A stretch of 64,000 bases of DNA, from positions 62,001 through 126,000 of IMG/VR virus record IMGVR_UViG_3300012931_000015; one strand, 5' to 3'. The DNA is from a virus. The translations under genes and the position numbers were made by a program. The notes beneath the pieces are model-generated. The model was not told the DNA's origin, ran no database searches, and was given only the letters and a program-made list of their open reading frames with translations. This document shows positions 1-8,249 of this stretch, piece after piece (the first letter of the stretch is position 1; each line of letters begins with the position of its first letter).

Positions 1-63
1 ATAAAAAAAGAAATGTTCAGGTTTGAAGGTGTTTTACAATCAGGCTGGGAAATAATAAAATAG
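1..63 (+). CDS. 3' end of an unidentified gene (partial)
   Basis: An open frame enters from the left edge and ends at TAG 61-63, giving about 20 residues rich in F, G and K. It is followed 10 bases later by the next plus-strand start, as expected for a small co-directional operon. Too little is visible to assign a function. Confidence 0.5.
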   Translation: MKKEMFRFEGVLQSGWEIIK

Positions 64-73
64 AGAGGTAAGC

Positions 74-178
74 ATGAATCTTTTTTTAAAAATATGGAGC
101 ATTATAAGCATAATCATTTCCATACCAGTATGTTTATTTTTTGGTTATATACTCTTAGTTGTAATGGAGGTTATATAA
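74..178 (+). CDS. Small single-pass membrane protein (34 aa)
   Basis: ATG at 74 follows a GAGAGGT-type ribosome site. Nearly the whole 34-residue product is one hydrophobic segment rich in I, L, V and F. Its TAA overlaps the next ATG as TAATG, so the two genes are probably translationally coupled. Function unknown. Confidence 0.6.
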   Translation: MNLFLKIWSIISIIISIPVCLFFGYILLVVMEVI

Positions 179-354
179 TGTTAGATCAGCTTTTAAAAGA
201 AATAAATGATTTAAAAGAAGCTAAAAATTTGCTGGATAGAATACTAACTTATTATGATATTTATGGACAGCAGATAGACAACGAAAGATTATTTAAAGAT
301 GATTTATTAAATAAAGATTTAAGGTTATATGAAAAGTTTGATGATAGCGAATGA
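178..354 (+). CDS. Small hypothetical protein (58 aa)
   Basis: I take ATG 178 as the start because GGAGG lies just upstream and the preceding small gene ends in the same TAATG. The product is acidic and largely helical, with D, E, K and L heptad-like spacing. It has no recognised domain. The open frame extends upstream to 94, but that part overlaps the membrane-protein gene in another frame. Confidence 0.7.
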   Translation: MLDQLLKEINDLKEAKNLLDRILTYYDIYGQQIDNERLFKDDLLNKDLRLYEKFDDSE

Positions 355-377
355 AACAATAAAAAAGAGGTTATAAT

Positions 378-668
378 ATGTCAGAACAATTTTTAAAAGA
401 CAGAAAAACAATTTGGGAGCAAATCGTTGAGAAGAAAGAAAAATTTATTGGGAAAATTTTAGTTGATACAGATTTTAACGTTATTTGTGAAACCAAAATT
501 AAAGATATAACTTTAACACCTAATGGGGATAGCTACTTTTTTGCAGTAAAAGGCGAAAACTTTAATTGTGGCTTTGATATAAAAGTAGGGGGAGTTAGCT
601 CTAGTAAAAAAGAAAACGAGATATTGCGATTCTCTACTCTTTATTCAGGTGATTTTTATATTAAATAA
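378..668 (+). CDS. Hypothetical protein (96 aa)
   Basis: ATG 378 is preceded by AAAGAGGT. The N-terminal third is charged and helical; the rest alternates hydrophobic and polar residues as in a beta-sheet domain. It is the last plus-strand gene and converges on the minus-strand block with only 9 bases between the two stops. I see no hairpin terminator at the junction. Function unknown. Confidence 0.75.
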   Translation: MSEQFLKDRKTIWEQIVEKKEKFIGKILVDTDFNVICETKIKDITLTPNGDSYFFAVKGENFNCGFDIKVGGVSSSKKENEILRFSTLYSGDFYIK

Positions 669-677
669 AAAATAAAT

Positions 678-941
678 TTAGCTGTTGTTGAAATCTTCTA
701 ATTCGCCGAGATCGCAAATACCATACTCAGTATATCCAATTTCTTCTTCCAGTCTAAAAGCTTCTTTTAGTGCGGATTTTTTTGTTTTGAAAATTTTAGA
801 ATCTTTGAAATAACTTTTTATTACTTTTTTCCGTGCTTTAGTATTTGGTTTATGATAAAAAATATTGTCAATAGCTTGATCGTGAATTACTCTATAACCA
901 TCTGAAAACTTTGCTAAATATATGCCGTTGTCGGAACTCAT
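678..941 (-). CDS. Conserved small phage-type protein (87 aa)
   Basis: A compact alpha/beta protein. Its opening, GIYLAKFSDGYRVIHDQAI, resembles a family of small proteins common in large phages whose role is unknown. The middle is basic (several K and R) and the C-terminus acidic. It starts 6 bases after the glycosyltransferase upstream stops and is the last gene of the leftward block. Only a weak ribosome site (AAGG) is seen. Confidence 0.75.
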   Translation of the reverse strand: MSSDNGIYLAKFSDGYRVIHDQAIDNIFYHKPNTKARKKVIKSYFKDSKIFKTKKSALKEAFRLEEEIGYTEYGICDLGELEDFNNS

Positions 942-947
942 TGGGGG

Positions 948-1811
948 TTATGCCTTTTTATATTTGTAAGGATTCCCTAAATCTTTTTTCATTTCTTCTA
1001 TGTGGCACAATAATTCATTAAAGGGCATAGTACAAGTTGCATTCATTATTTCTGAGTTCTTCTTATAAAGAGGGTCTATTCTTATAGCCTCTAAATTTAC
1101 ACGTTCATGAAATAAATGATATATGTTGTGATTTAATCTTGGATTCCAATCCCTCTTCTGAGATTCTAACACCCTGCTAATTCTATAGTAATACTCGTCA
1201 TCTTCACACCCCCAGCCTCTCATTTTTTCATCCATACCACCAATTGATAAATGAAAATTTCTTTTAACAAAGTAACAGCCTCCGACTTTATTAATTTGGC
1301 TTGAAGGTCTACCATACCTGCATACTTGATTAGGAAAATCTAACTGTCCGGTCTTTTTCCAGATTTTAGTTTGTTCTGGGTTAAGATCAATAAAATTTTC
1401 GTAGCACCATAAAACTTCATAAGGAAAATTAAATTTATCTTTTCCTGATATAAGAGTTTGTAAAGATTTTAAAATGGTTTCTTTCTTTAAAATTATATCA
1501 TTATCAGAACACAAGCATATATCCGCATGACTTAAATTAACACCAACATTCATACCCCACGATCTGTTGAATTCTTTATCACTATAACAAAATTGAGTTA
1601 TGAAAGGTATTGAAAGTTTTACTTGCTGTTGAAGTTTATCAATACGAGTGTGAGTATCCTGCTCGATTATCCAAATATCAAACTTTAGATTAGGCTGAAC
1701 TCTCATTATTTCATTAAAAGTTCTGTCATAATATTTTAGTTGATAAAATAGATTTTCTTTTCTTTCTTCTGAATTTTGTCTATGACATATTACAAGACTT
1801 ATGTTTATCAT
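948..1811 (-). CDS. Glycosyltransferase, galactosyltransferase-like
   Basis: A 287-residue GT-A-fold glycosyltransferase that should transfer a sugar from a nucleotide sugar onto a glycan or protein. An SDND metal-binding (DXD-type) motif lies at about residues 102-105. GWGCEDDEYYYR at about 199-210 matches the signature of the galactosyltransferase C-terminal domain family (Glyco_transf_7C). No signal peptide or membrane segment is visible, so it should act in the cytoplasm. Its first 32 bases overlap the 3' end of an HNH endonuclease gene, beyond which lies a second glycosyltransferase; the endonuclease therefore looks inserted between two neighbouring sugar-transfer genes. Acceptor and donor cannot be read from the sequence. 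Confidence 0.85.
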   Translation of the reverse strand: MINISLVICHRQNSEERKENLFYQLKYYDRTFNEIMRVQPNLKFDIWIIEQDTHTRIDKLQQQVKLSIPFITQFCYSDKEFNRSWGMNVGVNLSHADICLCSDNDIILKKETILKSLQTLISGKDKFNFPYEVLWCYENFIDLNPEQTKIWKKTGQLDFPNQVCRYGRPSSQINKVGGCYFVKRNFHLSIGGMDEKMRGWGCEDDEYYYRISRVLESQKRDWNPRLNHNIYHLFHERVNLEAIRIDPLYKKNSEIMNATCTMPFNELLCHIEEMKKDLGNPYKYKKA

Positions 1812-2646
1812 AATTTTTTATTTCCCTTATAATTTTTGTTTTTATATTGTATAATATATAATATATTATATATTTTTTTGGTAGTAAGTGGTGTATATTA
1901 TATTTTTTTATTAATTCATAGTTTATTTTATTCTTTTTTTCATTATTTTTTACTGCACATAAAGGTCTTAAATTTTTTAAATTCCAACATTTTTTAAAAT
2001 TTAATGAATTATAATTTTTTATTTTATAACATGATACGGGTATTATGTGGTCAATGTTCCATTTCTTATTTTTATAATCTCTTATTTGTTTACCATAATT
2101 ATTCCAATTCATCCAGTCTTCAAATTGGGATTCTAAATGTTGTTTTAGATCATTAAATGTATATTTTAGTATATGCTCACTTTTTTTATTGTTTTTATTT
2201 TTTTTCAACGATTTATAAATATAAGATGATATATTACTATGTAATTTTAAATAAGGTTTTTCTTCTAATCTTTTTTTTATTCTTTTTACGTGTTTTTCTA
2301 ATTTTTGTTTATGTTTAGAAATATTGTTTTTAGTATTATAGTAATATTTTTTATCATTTATTTTTTGTTTCTCTTTATTTTTAATTTTTTTTCTTCTTTT
2401 TTTATTTTTCTCCATATTATTATATTTATTATAATATTCTAATCTTTTTTTGTGATTTTTAGAATTTGCTGTATAATTTAACCATGATTTTTGTAACTTT
2501 TTATAATTTTCTAGCATACTATAATATTTTTTTCTTTGTATTTTTATACATTCTTTACATTGTGGTCTATATTTTTTAGTATCTTTTTTAAATTCAAAGT
2601 TTTTTATATTTTTTTTCTTATTACATACAACACAAATTTTTTTCAA
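1780..2646 (-). CDS. HNH homing endonuclease
   Basis: A 288-residue, extremely K/N/Y-rich protein. A CxxC pair at the N-terminus (CVVCNKKK) and a second one (CKEC) near residue 31 suggest a small zinc finger. The C-terminal third carries DHIIPVSCYK and NLKNLRPLCAVKNNEK, the DH...N layout of HNH nucleases. Translation appears to begin at TTG 2646, overlapping the previous stop as TTGA; the next Met would remove the zinc finger. Free-standing HNH genes of this kind are mobile and cut homologous sites lacking them. The same C-terminal layout recurs in the gene at the right edge of the window (63094-64000), so the two are probably related. Confidence 0.88.
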   Translation of the reverse strand: MKKICVVCNKKKNIKNFEFKKDTKKYRPQCKECIKIQRKKYYSMLENYKKLQKSWLNYTANSKNHKKRLEYYNKYNNMEKNKKRRKKIKNKEKQKINDKKYYYNTKNNISKHKQKLEKHVKRIKKRLEEKPYLKLHSNISSYIYKSLKKNKNNKKSEHILKYTFNDLKQHLESQFEDWMNWNNYGKQIRDYKNKKWNIDHIIPVSCYKIKNYNSLNFKKCWNLKNLRPLCAVKNNEKKNKINYELIKKYNIHHLLPKKYIIYYILYNIKTKIIREIKNYDKHKSCNMS

Positions 2647-3491
2647 CTTTTATTCCCCGTAAATTCATCCCAATTATTCATTACAGGATCGCGCTGTAAG
2701 TATATAGGTAAATCAGATTTATTTATCTTAACAAGCGATTTCCAGCATTGTGATGCGCCTTGCGAGGGGTGTAAATTTCTCATTGTTGAAATAGTATTTG
2801 AGTTTATTTTAAAAAATACTTCATTTAACCAATTTTTTGTAGAAGGACACCCGTCGGCTACAGGAATTGCAAGCGATTTACGTCTTATACTATCATCGTT
2901 AGCTCTTACATAGCACATGTGGTGATATTTTACATCTTCAAAATGTTTTCGGTCAGTTACTCTGTTTACTCTAACTCCTGTTATTTCTTTTACTTTTTTT
3001 GGGTTTAAAGCAAATACTGGACTACAAGGTTCTGTTGGTTCAACTCTAAAAAAAACACTTGAAACATAGGTGAACATTTTACAACTATAACTTGTATGAC
3101 TTAAATTATCATCTTTTATATGTTGTATTGCTCTCTGTAAGTTCTCATCATCAAATATTTCATCCGTATCTAAAACTAATATTAAATCTGCTTCTGGATA
3201 ATGTCTTTTAGCAAAATCTACCGCATAGGTATAATGGTCTAATTGATTGTCCCAAGCTCCGGTTATATTAACTATTTTATCAGCGTGGTCATTTACTTTT
3301 TTCCATTCACTCATTATAGGTAAACAGGTATTGCCTATACTATCACTTTGACCTTTCCATGATACCATAGAATGAAAAAATAGCATTTTATAACAAGTAT
3401 TATAAATACTATCTGCCATTGCCTTTACAAAATCTTCACCCTGATATGTTGGCGAAATACTTATTATTTTCAAATCATTATTATTTGTCAT
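2643..3491 (-). CDS. Glycosyltransferase, GT-A/GT2-like
   Basis: A 282-residue predicted sugar transferase. DLILVLDTDEIF places a DTDE metal-binding motif at about residues 108-111, after an N-terminal nucleotide-sugar fold. YHHMCYVR further on supplies conserved histidines typical of the C-terminal half of such enzymes. No secretion signal is seen. The ribosome site AAGGAG lies about 13 bases before ATG 3491. Its downstream neighbour is an HNH gene that starts on its stop codon. The specific sugar is unknown. Confidence 0.8.
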   Translation of the reverse strand: MTNNNDLKIISISPTYQGEDFVKAMADSIYNTCYKMLFFHSMVSWKGQSDSIGNTCLPIMSEWKKVNDHADKIVNITGAWDNQLDHYTYAVDFAKRHYPEADLILVLDTDEIFDDENLQRAIQHIKDDNLSHTSYSCKMFTYVSSVFFRVEPTEPCSPVFALNPKKVKEITGVRVNRVTDRKHFEDVKYHHMCYVRANDDSIRRKSLAIPVADGCPSTKNWLNEVFFKINSNTISTMRNLHPSQGASQCWKSLVKINKSDLPIYLQRDPVMNNWDEFTGNKS

Positions 3492-3499
3492 ACTTTTAT

Positions 3500-3619
3500 T
3501 TAATTCTCCTTAAACTTTTTTATAAAAATAAGAAATGAAACCATAAAATAGATTACACATAATATTAGTAGTGGAGATAATAAAATCAAAATTATTATTT
3601 CAAGAACTTTCTTTATCAT
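3500..3619 (-). CDS. Small single-pass membrane protein (39 aa)
   Basis: ATG 3619 overlaps the stop of the preceding gene as ATGA. The protein has a short basic head, about 25 hydrophobic residues (I, L, V, F with a PLL break) and a lysine-rich tail, so it should be a membrane peptide with one span. Tiny holin-like or toxin-like peptides have this shape, but nothing assigns a role. Confidence 0.65.
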   Translation of the reverse strand: MIKKVLEIIILILLSPLLILCVIYFMVSFLIFIKKFKEN

Positions 3620-3948
3620 TTAAATTTTTCTATTTCTTTTTCTAAATCGAATATTTTATCTTTTAAATCTTCAATATTTTCTTCTAATTCTTCTATTTTG
3701 TTTTCTTTATCTTCAAAACAACTCTCACAATATACTACATCATTAGTTATATCGATAGGTAAATGACAATCATTACAGTTTATATAATCTTCTAAAATTT
3801 GTTTTATTACATTTTCGTTTACAGCTTCAATTTTACAACTGGCTAAACTTACATTGTCTTCAGTATCAATCTCTATTCTGCTAAAGCTAGTATTTGGAAG
3901 ATTAGTTATAGTAAAATCAGATTTTAGTATATCAATTCTAAATTTCAT
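3616..3948 (-). CDS. Zinc-finger and coiled-coil protein (110 aa)
   Basis: The N-terminal half looks beta-rich. CNDCHLPI and a following CESC form a possible Cys4 zinc-binding pair at about residues 58-76. The last 30 residues repeat E, K, L and I in a heptad pattern, a clear coiled coil. A GAGG ribosome site precedes ATG 3948. The start overlaps the previous gene by 11 bases. Function unknown. Confidence 0.75.
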   Translation of the reverse strand: MKFRIDILKSDFTITNLPNTSFSRIEIDTEDNVSLASCKIEAVNENVIKQILEDYINCNDCHLPIDITNDVVYCESCFEDKENKIEELEENIEDLKDKIFDLEKEIEKFK

Positions 3949-4165
3949 AATATCGTTTTTCCTCTTCTTCCAGATATTTTTTTAAAAAATCATATAATAT
4001 TTTTGTAACAGAAGAGGGCATACTTATTGTGGTTGGATCGCCTAAACTTGTAGCAGTTATTTTTAATTCTTGATTAAGTTTTAATTCAATTGTTCCAAAT
4101 CCTACAACTACAATTGGTTTTATTCCTTCTTCTACTTCTTGTATCATTTTTTCAATTTTTAACAT
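3938..4165 (-). CDS. Hypothetical protein (75 aa)
   Basis: The open frame runs up to a TTG at 4180, but ATG 4165 is preceded directly by AAGGAG and is the better start. The product has an acidic helical head, a beta-like centre (VVVGFGTIELKL) and a charged helical tail. No domain recognised. Confidence 0.7.
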   Translation of the reverse strand: MLKIEKMIQEVEEGIKPIVVVGFGTIELKLNQELKITATSLGDPTTISMPSSVTKILYDFLKKYLEEEEKRYYEI

Positions 4166-4176
4166 TTTTTTCTCCT

Positions 4177-4341
4177 TCAAATTTTTGTATATGAGTATTC
4201 AGGTAATAAGCCTAAATAAACTTCTGGTCTTTCATCAATAGTTCTGTTTACAGTTTTAAGCCATACCCAACCCGTATTAGTTTTAACGGGTTTCCATGCA
4301 AACCACTTATCTTTTATTATATAATCCTTATTGTTTTTCAT
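4177..4341 (-). CDS. Small hypothetical protein (54 aa)
   Basis: ATG 4341 follows AAAGG. The protein is rich in Trp, Lys and Tyr (KWFAWKPVK, GWVWLKT), which suggests a compact beta fold. Its stop overlaps the ribosome site of the next gene. Function unknown. Confidence 0.6.
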   Translation of the reverse strand: MKNNKDYIIKDKWFAWKPVKTNTGWVWLKTVNRTIDERPEVYLGLLPEYSYTKI

Positions 4342-4356
4342 TTTATAACCTTTTTA

Positions 4357-4536
4357 TTATATTAATTTATTTTTACTCAAAAAAGTATCTCTTTCGTATT
4401 TGGTATCAAATTCAAGTTTAAAATTACTCATGTACTTATTATGAGTATCAATGTTTAATTCAATTTTAACAAACTCTGAATTTAATAATTCTGTTATACT
4501 AAAATCTTTTTTTGTAATTTCTGCTGTTATTTTCAT
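4357..4536 (-). CDS. Small hypothetical protein (59 aa)
   Basis: ATG 4536 overlaps the previous stop as ATGA, so translation is probably coupled. The sequence alternates charged and hydrophobic residues like a beta sheet. No motif recognised. Confidence 0.6.
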   Translation of the reverse strand: MKITAEITKKDFSITELLNSEFVKIELNIDTHNKYMSNFKLEFDTKYERDTFLSKNKLI

Positions 4537-4748
4537 AATTTTTCTTTCAACTCTTTTATTAATTTTTCTAATTTTGCATTTCTTTGATAATTTTTAAGTA
4601 AAAGATAGCAATAATAAAAACTCAATATACTCATAAACCCTGCCGGAAAGTTTTTTGCTGAAAAGTAATAAATACTAAATCCTACTAAAAGTGCTAAAGT
4701 AATTATAAATGATGCTACATTAATGTTAAATACAAAGCTTCTTTTCAT
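4533..4748 (-). CDS. Two-span membrane protein (71 aa)
   Basis: Two hydrophobic segments (about residues 10-28 and 37-51) are followed by a lysine- and glutamate-rich helical tail. GAGGT precedes ATG 4748. It lies directly downstream of the lytic transglycosylase gene, a position often taken by lysis helpers, but holin function is only a guess. Confidence 0.7.
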   Translation of the reverse strand: MKRSFVFNINVASFIITLALLVGFSIYYFSAKNFPAGFMSILSFYYCYLLLKNYQRNAKLEKLIKELKEKL

Positions 4749-4759
4749 TTTTTTTACCT

Positions 4760-5416
4760 CTATACTCTTATGTTGTTAAACTGATAATAATAACTTAAAA
4801 CTTTCTCATCATAAGGTTTTATGTTTTTTACTCTATACATTACAGTTTTGAATTGTTCTATTTCACTTGATGAATTACAATTTTTTAAAATATTATGTCT
4901 TCCGGCATTATAAGCTAAGATTGTTTTTTTAAGATCACCATTAAAATAGGTATTCCACTTATTAACATATTTATACCACATTTTAGCTACATATAAAATA
5001 TCTTTTTCACTACCTTTTTTGTAATTATGCTCATCCTGCGTTACTTCCTGCCATGTCCCCTGCATAAACTGAACTGCTGTTATTTCTCCACTTGATCCAA
5101 TACTGTTATTATCAAAACCAGTTTCTACAAGGGCAGTTGCTATGAAAAGATTTGAGGACAGATGAGGGTATTTTTTTTCTAAATCATAAAGCAAATTAGA
5201 AAGTGTAATTTTTTGTTCGTTGTTTATATTTATGTTATACTTATTTAATATTGCTAAAGTTTTTTTAACATAATTATTTTTTTTAATTTGTTCTATTACT
5301 CTAAAATATTCATTTTTAAATTCATTATCCCTATCTCGATATTGTACGGAAGAACATAAAACAAACAGCAACACTATCGAAATAACTAATACAGTAAAAT
5401 TCTTTTTTTTATTCAT
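4760..5416 (-). CDS. Lytic transglycosylase (SLT domain)
   Basis: Predicted to cleave the MurNAc-GlcNAc bond of peptidoglycan. A basic N-terminus and a hydrophobic stretch (residues about 7-22) form a signal peptide or anchor; the Cys at 21 is not in a good lipobox. The SLT domain holds ATALVETGFD (catalytic Glu near 98), then GSSGEITAVQFMQGTW and AYNAGRHN (about 168-175), matching the ES/GLMQ/AYNAG order of the family. At 218 residues it is a secreted stand-alone domain rather than a tail-tip fusion. It probably helps in lysis or in local wall opening. A TTGACA promoter lies just upstream, on the end of the previous gene. Confidence 0.9.
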   Translation of the reverse strand: MNKKKNFTVLVISIVLLFVLCSSVQYRDRDNEFKNEYFRVIEQIKKNNYVKKTLAILNKYNININNEQKITLSNLLYDLEKKYPHLSSNLFIATALVETGFDNNSIGSSGEITAVQFMQGTWQEVTQDEHNYKKGSEKDILYVAKMWYKYVNKWNTYFNGDLKKTILAYNAGRHNILKNCNSSSEIEQFKTVMYRVKNIKPYDEKVLSYYYQFNNIRV

Positions 5417-5446
5417 AATCTTTCTCCTATCAAAAAATATTTAAAC

Positions 5447-5475
5447 AAAATAATATAATTTTACTGTTTTGTCAA
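5447..5475 (-). promoter_or_regulatory. Sigma70-type promoter for the transglycosylase
   Basis: On the minus strand TTGACA (5470-5475) is followed by a 17-base spacer and TATTTT (5447-5452), about 30 bases before ATG 5416. The -35 box overlaps the last codons of the upstream pyruvyl-transferase gene. Confidence 0.6.
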
Positions 5476-6405
5476 GTTACTTTTTGAAATAATTTCATTT
5501 ATTTTACATTTGAGTTTATCCGAGAATTCAGCTTTGTATTTTTCAATTCTATCTTTATTTTGTTCTAAAATAGTACAATCCGGTTTTACAAAAACACCAA
5601 CCCTTTTAAAAAGTTTTATTCTGGGGGTTACCGGAATATTTTTATAAGTCCATGTAAAACAAACAGGTACATTATTACTAAGGCAAGCTATTGCTGTATG
5701 AACTCTATTTGTAATTACAAAACTAGCATTCTGATATAACTGATATAAACTATACCAATGACTTAAAAATAAATAATGATCTTTAAACTTCGGTATGTTA
5801 TGTTTTGTGGTTGAAGTATTTTCTATTATGTATACATATTTATAATGTTTTTTTAAATCATTTAAAGTATTTTTTATTTTAGGTATATTATCTTGTAAGC
5901 TATCAATATTAATTACTGCGTATCTTTTTTTATTATTCAATTTTTTATGAATATCACTAAGATAAAAAGCACAATCAATTCCTCTAAAGACATTATTATT
6001 TGATCTGTCAAAAGCTTTATATGTCTCATCATCCCTTATAAAAAAATAATTATTTGATACTTTTTCCATTTCTTTGCAGTAACTTATTTCTATTTCATCA
6101 TAATTAAACATACCTAAACCAAGCCATATCTTAATTGGTTTCAGGCTTAATATATTTCTTATTGCTTGTATCGCATATTCAGAAATTAAAGAACCACATG
6201 CTATAAATATTATATCATAGCTATTAAGTTCTTTCTGAAAAGGTTTTATAAAACTTTTATTATCTTGATTAACAGTTTCAAGAGCTTCAAATAAATCTAT
6301 GTGTTCGTTTGGAAATATTTGTTTTATTAGATATTCTGCGCCGATGTTAATAAATTCATTTCCGGCATTTAAAGAAGTCGGACAGGTCAATAAGGCTATT
6401 CTCAT
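5461..6405 (-). CDS. Polysaccharide pyruvyl transferase family protein
   Basis: A 314-residue member of the PS_pyruv_trans family, which moves pyruvate from phosphoenolpyruvate onto sugars of cell-wall or exopolysaccharide. The N-terminus shows the expected NAGNEFINIGAEYL loop, the centre has IIFIACGSLISEYA, and the C-terminal half has FVITNRVHTAIACL and NVPVCF, matching the family's conserved R(V/L)H and A motifs. There is no signal peptide. Its start overlaps the previous stop as TAATG. In a phage with many glycosyltransferases it could alter surface glycans of the host or virion. Confidence 0.85.
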   Translation of the reverse strand: MRIALLTCPTSLNAGNEFINIGAEYLIKQIFPNEHIDLFEALETVNQDNKSFIKPFQKELNSYDIIFIACGSLISEYAIQAIRNILSLKPIKIWLGLGMFNYDEIEISYCKEMEKVSNNYFFIRDDETYKAFDRSNNNVFRGIDCAFYLSDIHKKLNNKKRYAVINIDSLQDNIPKIKNTLNDLKKHYKYVYIIENTSTTKHNIPKFKDHYLFLSHWYSLYQLYQNASFVITNRVHTAIACLSNNVPVCFTWTYKNIPVTPRIKLFKRVGVFVKPDCTILEQNKDRIEKYKAEFSDKLKCKINEIISKSNLTKQ

Positions 6406-6794
6406 TATTCATTGCTCTTTAATTTTATTAGTTTAAATACTTTGTTTTCCATTATTCGTATTACACGGTGAACTTCTGTATCTACTTCTCTTTTTGATAT
6501 TTTTTTAGTTGTGTTACTTGAGAAATCTCTTAGTTTAGCTAGTAACAATTCTAGCACTTCGTGAAATGATGCTTTGTATATTTCTTCTTTTGTTGTAGTT
6601 TTATCTTCTATCCAATCCTTACCCCATGAAAAAATAACGTTTTGAGCTCCATTCATTTCATGCCAGCGAGTAGAAGCTATAGTGCCTTTTTCATCATCTT
6701 CTTCAAAATAGATTTCCCATTCGTGTAAGCTGAAGAAGTCAATGTATTTTGTTATGCTATCTTTAAATAATTTTACTTTTACAGCTTTTGTCAT
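6405..6794 (-). CDS. Conserved phage protein with HExxE motif
   Basis: Resembles a family of about 130-residue phage proteins with a beta-rich N-terminus (LHEWEIYFEEDD), a central SWGKDW and a helix FHEVLELLLAKL, then EVHRVIRIMEN. The HEVLE spacing recalls zinc-metalloprotease helices, but the second His of HExxH is replaced by Glu, so peptidase activity is unproven. It sits between two sugar-modifying enzymes and is coupled to the downstream gene by TAATG. Confidence 0.65.
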   Translation of the reverse strand: MTKAVKVKLFKDSITKYIDFFSLHEWEIYFEEDDEKGTIASTRWHEMNGAQNVIFSWGKDWIEDKTTTKEEIYKASFHEVLELLLAKLRDFSSNTTKKISKREVDTEVHRVIRIMENKVFKLIKLKSNE

Positions 6795-6801
6795 AAATAT
6801 T

Positions 6802-7593
6802 TTATCTATAATTTCTTTTTATTTCTTCACATAGTTTATTAAAATTTATACTATCCCAATCTTTCTTGCAATCGCTAAAACTGTATCCTACTTCTTTAAC
6901 TGCTTCTTGTACCCAAGCTTCTTTTTCTCTACATGTTTCACTAATAGTTCCGCTATGATCTCTGTAATAAAACATAGCATTAGGATTATTTACAATTTTT
7001 CCGGTTTTACAAATAAAAGCGTACAAAATTCCTTCAAAATAATACGACCAACTATTTTTATATTGATCTAAACCACTATTTAAAATAGCTTTTCTATTTA
7101 ATAAAAATCCACCCATATACATAGGGTGTTGACCAATAAATTGCTTAAAGTTTAAATTGCCATCATTTACTTTTCTTACATTACCATGATTATTATTATA
7201 ATTACTACAAAAACAAGCATTAGCATTAAATGATTTTATAGTTTGTAATTGAAAAGCACAACTTCTTCTATCTATGTAGTCATCATAAGAATTCCATTTC
7301 AAGTATTCACAATCACTTTCTTTCCAGCATTCCCATATTTTTTTCCATATACCGCCCGGTCTAAAATAGCTGTGTTTTGGAAAAGTTACAATTTTATGTG
7401 CATATTGTTTTACTATTTCTAGTCTGTCTGGTTGTAGGTTTTCATCTACAGCACAAGTTATTTTAACAGGAATTGTTTGTTCTTTTAATAAGCTTAGACT
7501 GAATTTTAAATAATCAATGTTTGGATTTTCCCAATTTTTACCGGATACACCGAGAGGCATTACTACTTCTATTTGAAAATTATTGTTGTTCAA
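6802..7593 (-). CDS. Glycosyltransferase, GT2-like
   Basis: A 263-residue predicted GT-A enzyme. IEVVMPLG opens the nucleotide-binding fold. WNSYDDYIDRR near residue 100 supplies the acidic metal-binding pair. GQHPMYMGGFLLNRKAI and the later RDHSG fit the acceptor half. ATG is absent at the right place; TTG 7593 has a good AGGAG about 9 bases upstream and is the likely start. No secretion signal. Sugar and acceptor unknown. Confidence 0.75.
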   Translation of the reverse strand: MNNNNFQIEVVMPLGVSGKNWENPNIDYLKFSLSLLKEQTIPVKITCAVDENLQPDRLEIVKQYAHKIVTFPKHSYFRPGGIWKKIWECWKESDCEYLKWNSYDDYIDRRSCAFQLQTIKSFNANACFCSNYNNNHGNVRKVNDGNLNFKQFIGQHPMYMGGFLLNRKAILNSGLDQYKNSWSYYFEGILYAFICKTGKIVNNPNAMFYYRDHSGTISETCREKEAWVQEAVKEVGYSFSDCKKDWDSINFNKLCEEIKRNYR

Positions 7594-7597
7594 AATA

Positions 7598-7972
7598 TTA
7601 TACTCCTGTTGGTGCTGTAAACACTTTAAAAATATTATTATCAGTTTTTTCCCTACACTTAGTATTTATTGCAAAAATTACTAATTGTATTTTTGCTTTA
7701 GAAACTCTGCTTTGAAATTTTAATACTGATAAATCAATTGTTTTCCATCTTAGCCAGTTAAAAAATCCCTTTTTTAAAATGTGTTCAATATCTTTTAAAT
7801 CTTTAGTGGATAAGTGAGCATAATATATTGGTTTTAAGAAGGGTTGTTTATCTGTAATTATTTTAGTAAAATCATAAACTGTTAATTTTTTATTAGTTTT
7901 TTTATTTAACCAATCATCATAAGGAAAAGCCCATATACATATTTTATCACTAATCCATTTGTTATTTTTCAT
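7598..7972 (-). CDS. Hypothetical protein (124 aa)
   Basis: An alpha/beta protein with an aromatic N-terminus (WAFPYDDWLNKK) and a central helical FFNWLRWK block. Its ATG overlaps the OB-fold gene by 11 bases and follows GGGG. It may work with that single-strand-binding-like neighbour, but I recognise no domain. Confidence 0.65.
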   Translation of the reverse strand: MKNNKWISDKICIWAFPYDDWLNKKTNKKLTVYDFTKIITDKQPFLKPIYYAHLSTKDLKDIEHILKKGFFNWLRWKTIDLSVLKFQSRVSKAKIQLVIFAINTKCREKTDNNIFKVFTAPTGV

Positions 7973-8249
7973 TATTACCCCGTTTTAGATAATCAATACT
8001 TTTTGCTTCCATAAATAATATATCATTTTTTGTGAAAACACTACCCGAAGCTTTAATTGAAATAGAAGGTTTTAAATATTTAAGACAAGTATCAGCTAGG
8101 GTATTATAAGTTTTTATTATCATTTCATTGATAGGTTTCTTATTGTATTTTAGATTGTCTGCTTTTATTATAAGATGAGTTTCTTTTTGATCTGGATTTA
8201 TATCATTTTTTACATTTATAATTTTTAATACTTTACCTTTTACTGTCAT
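7962..8249 (-). CDS. OB-fold protein, single-strand-binding-like
   Basis: A 95-residue protein with the beta pattern of an SSB-type OB fold: ETHLIIKADNLKY, then MIIKTYNTLADTCLKYLKP where SSB has its 'gklAe...yLkKG' helix, then ISIKASGSV and a closing strand. The last eight residues are polar and charged, without the acidic aromatic tail of host SSB. It could bind single-stranded DNA or RNA in replication. A second protein of this type is at 20715-20981. Confidence 0.5.
   Translation of the reverse strand: MTVKGKVLKIINVKNDINPDQKETHLIIKADNLKYNKKPINEMIIKTYNTLADTCLKYLKPSISIKASGSVFTKNDILFMEAKSIDYLKRGNNEK

Noticed and set aside
2536-2913. Plus-strand ORF of 125 codons
   Set aside because: It lies opposite an HNH and a glycosyltransferase gene, is Phe/Ile-rich as expected from antisense of AT-rich coding sequence, and has no ribosome site.
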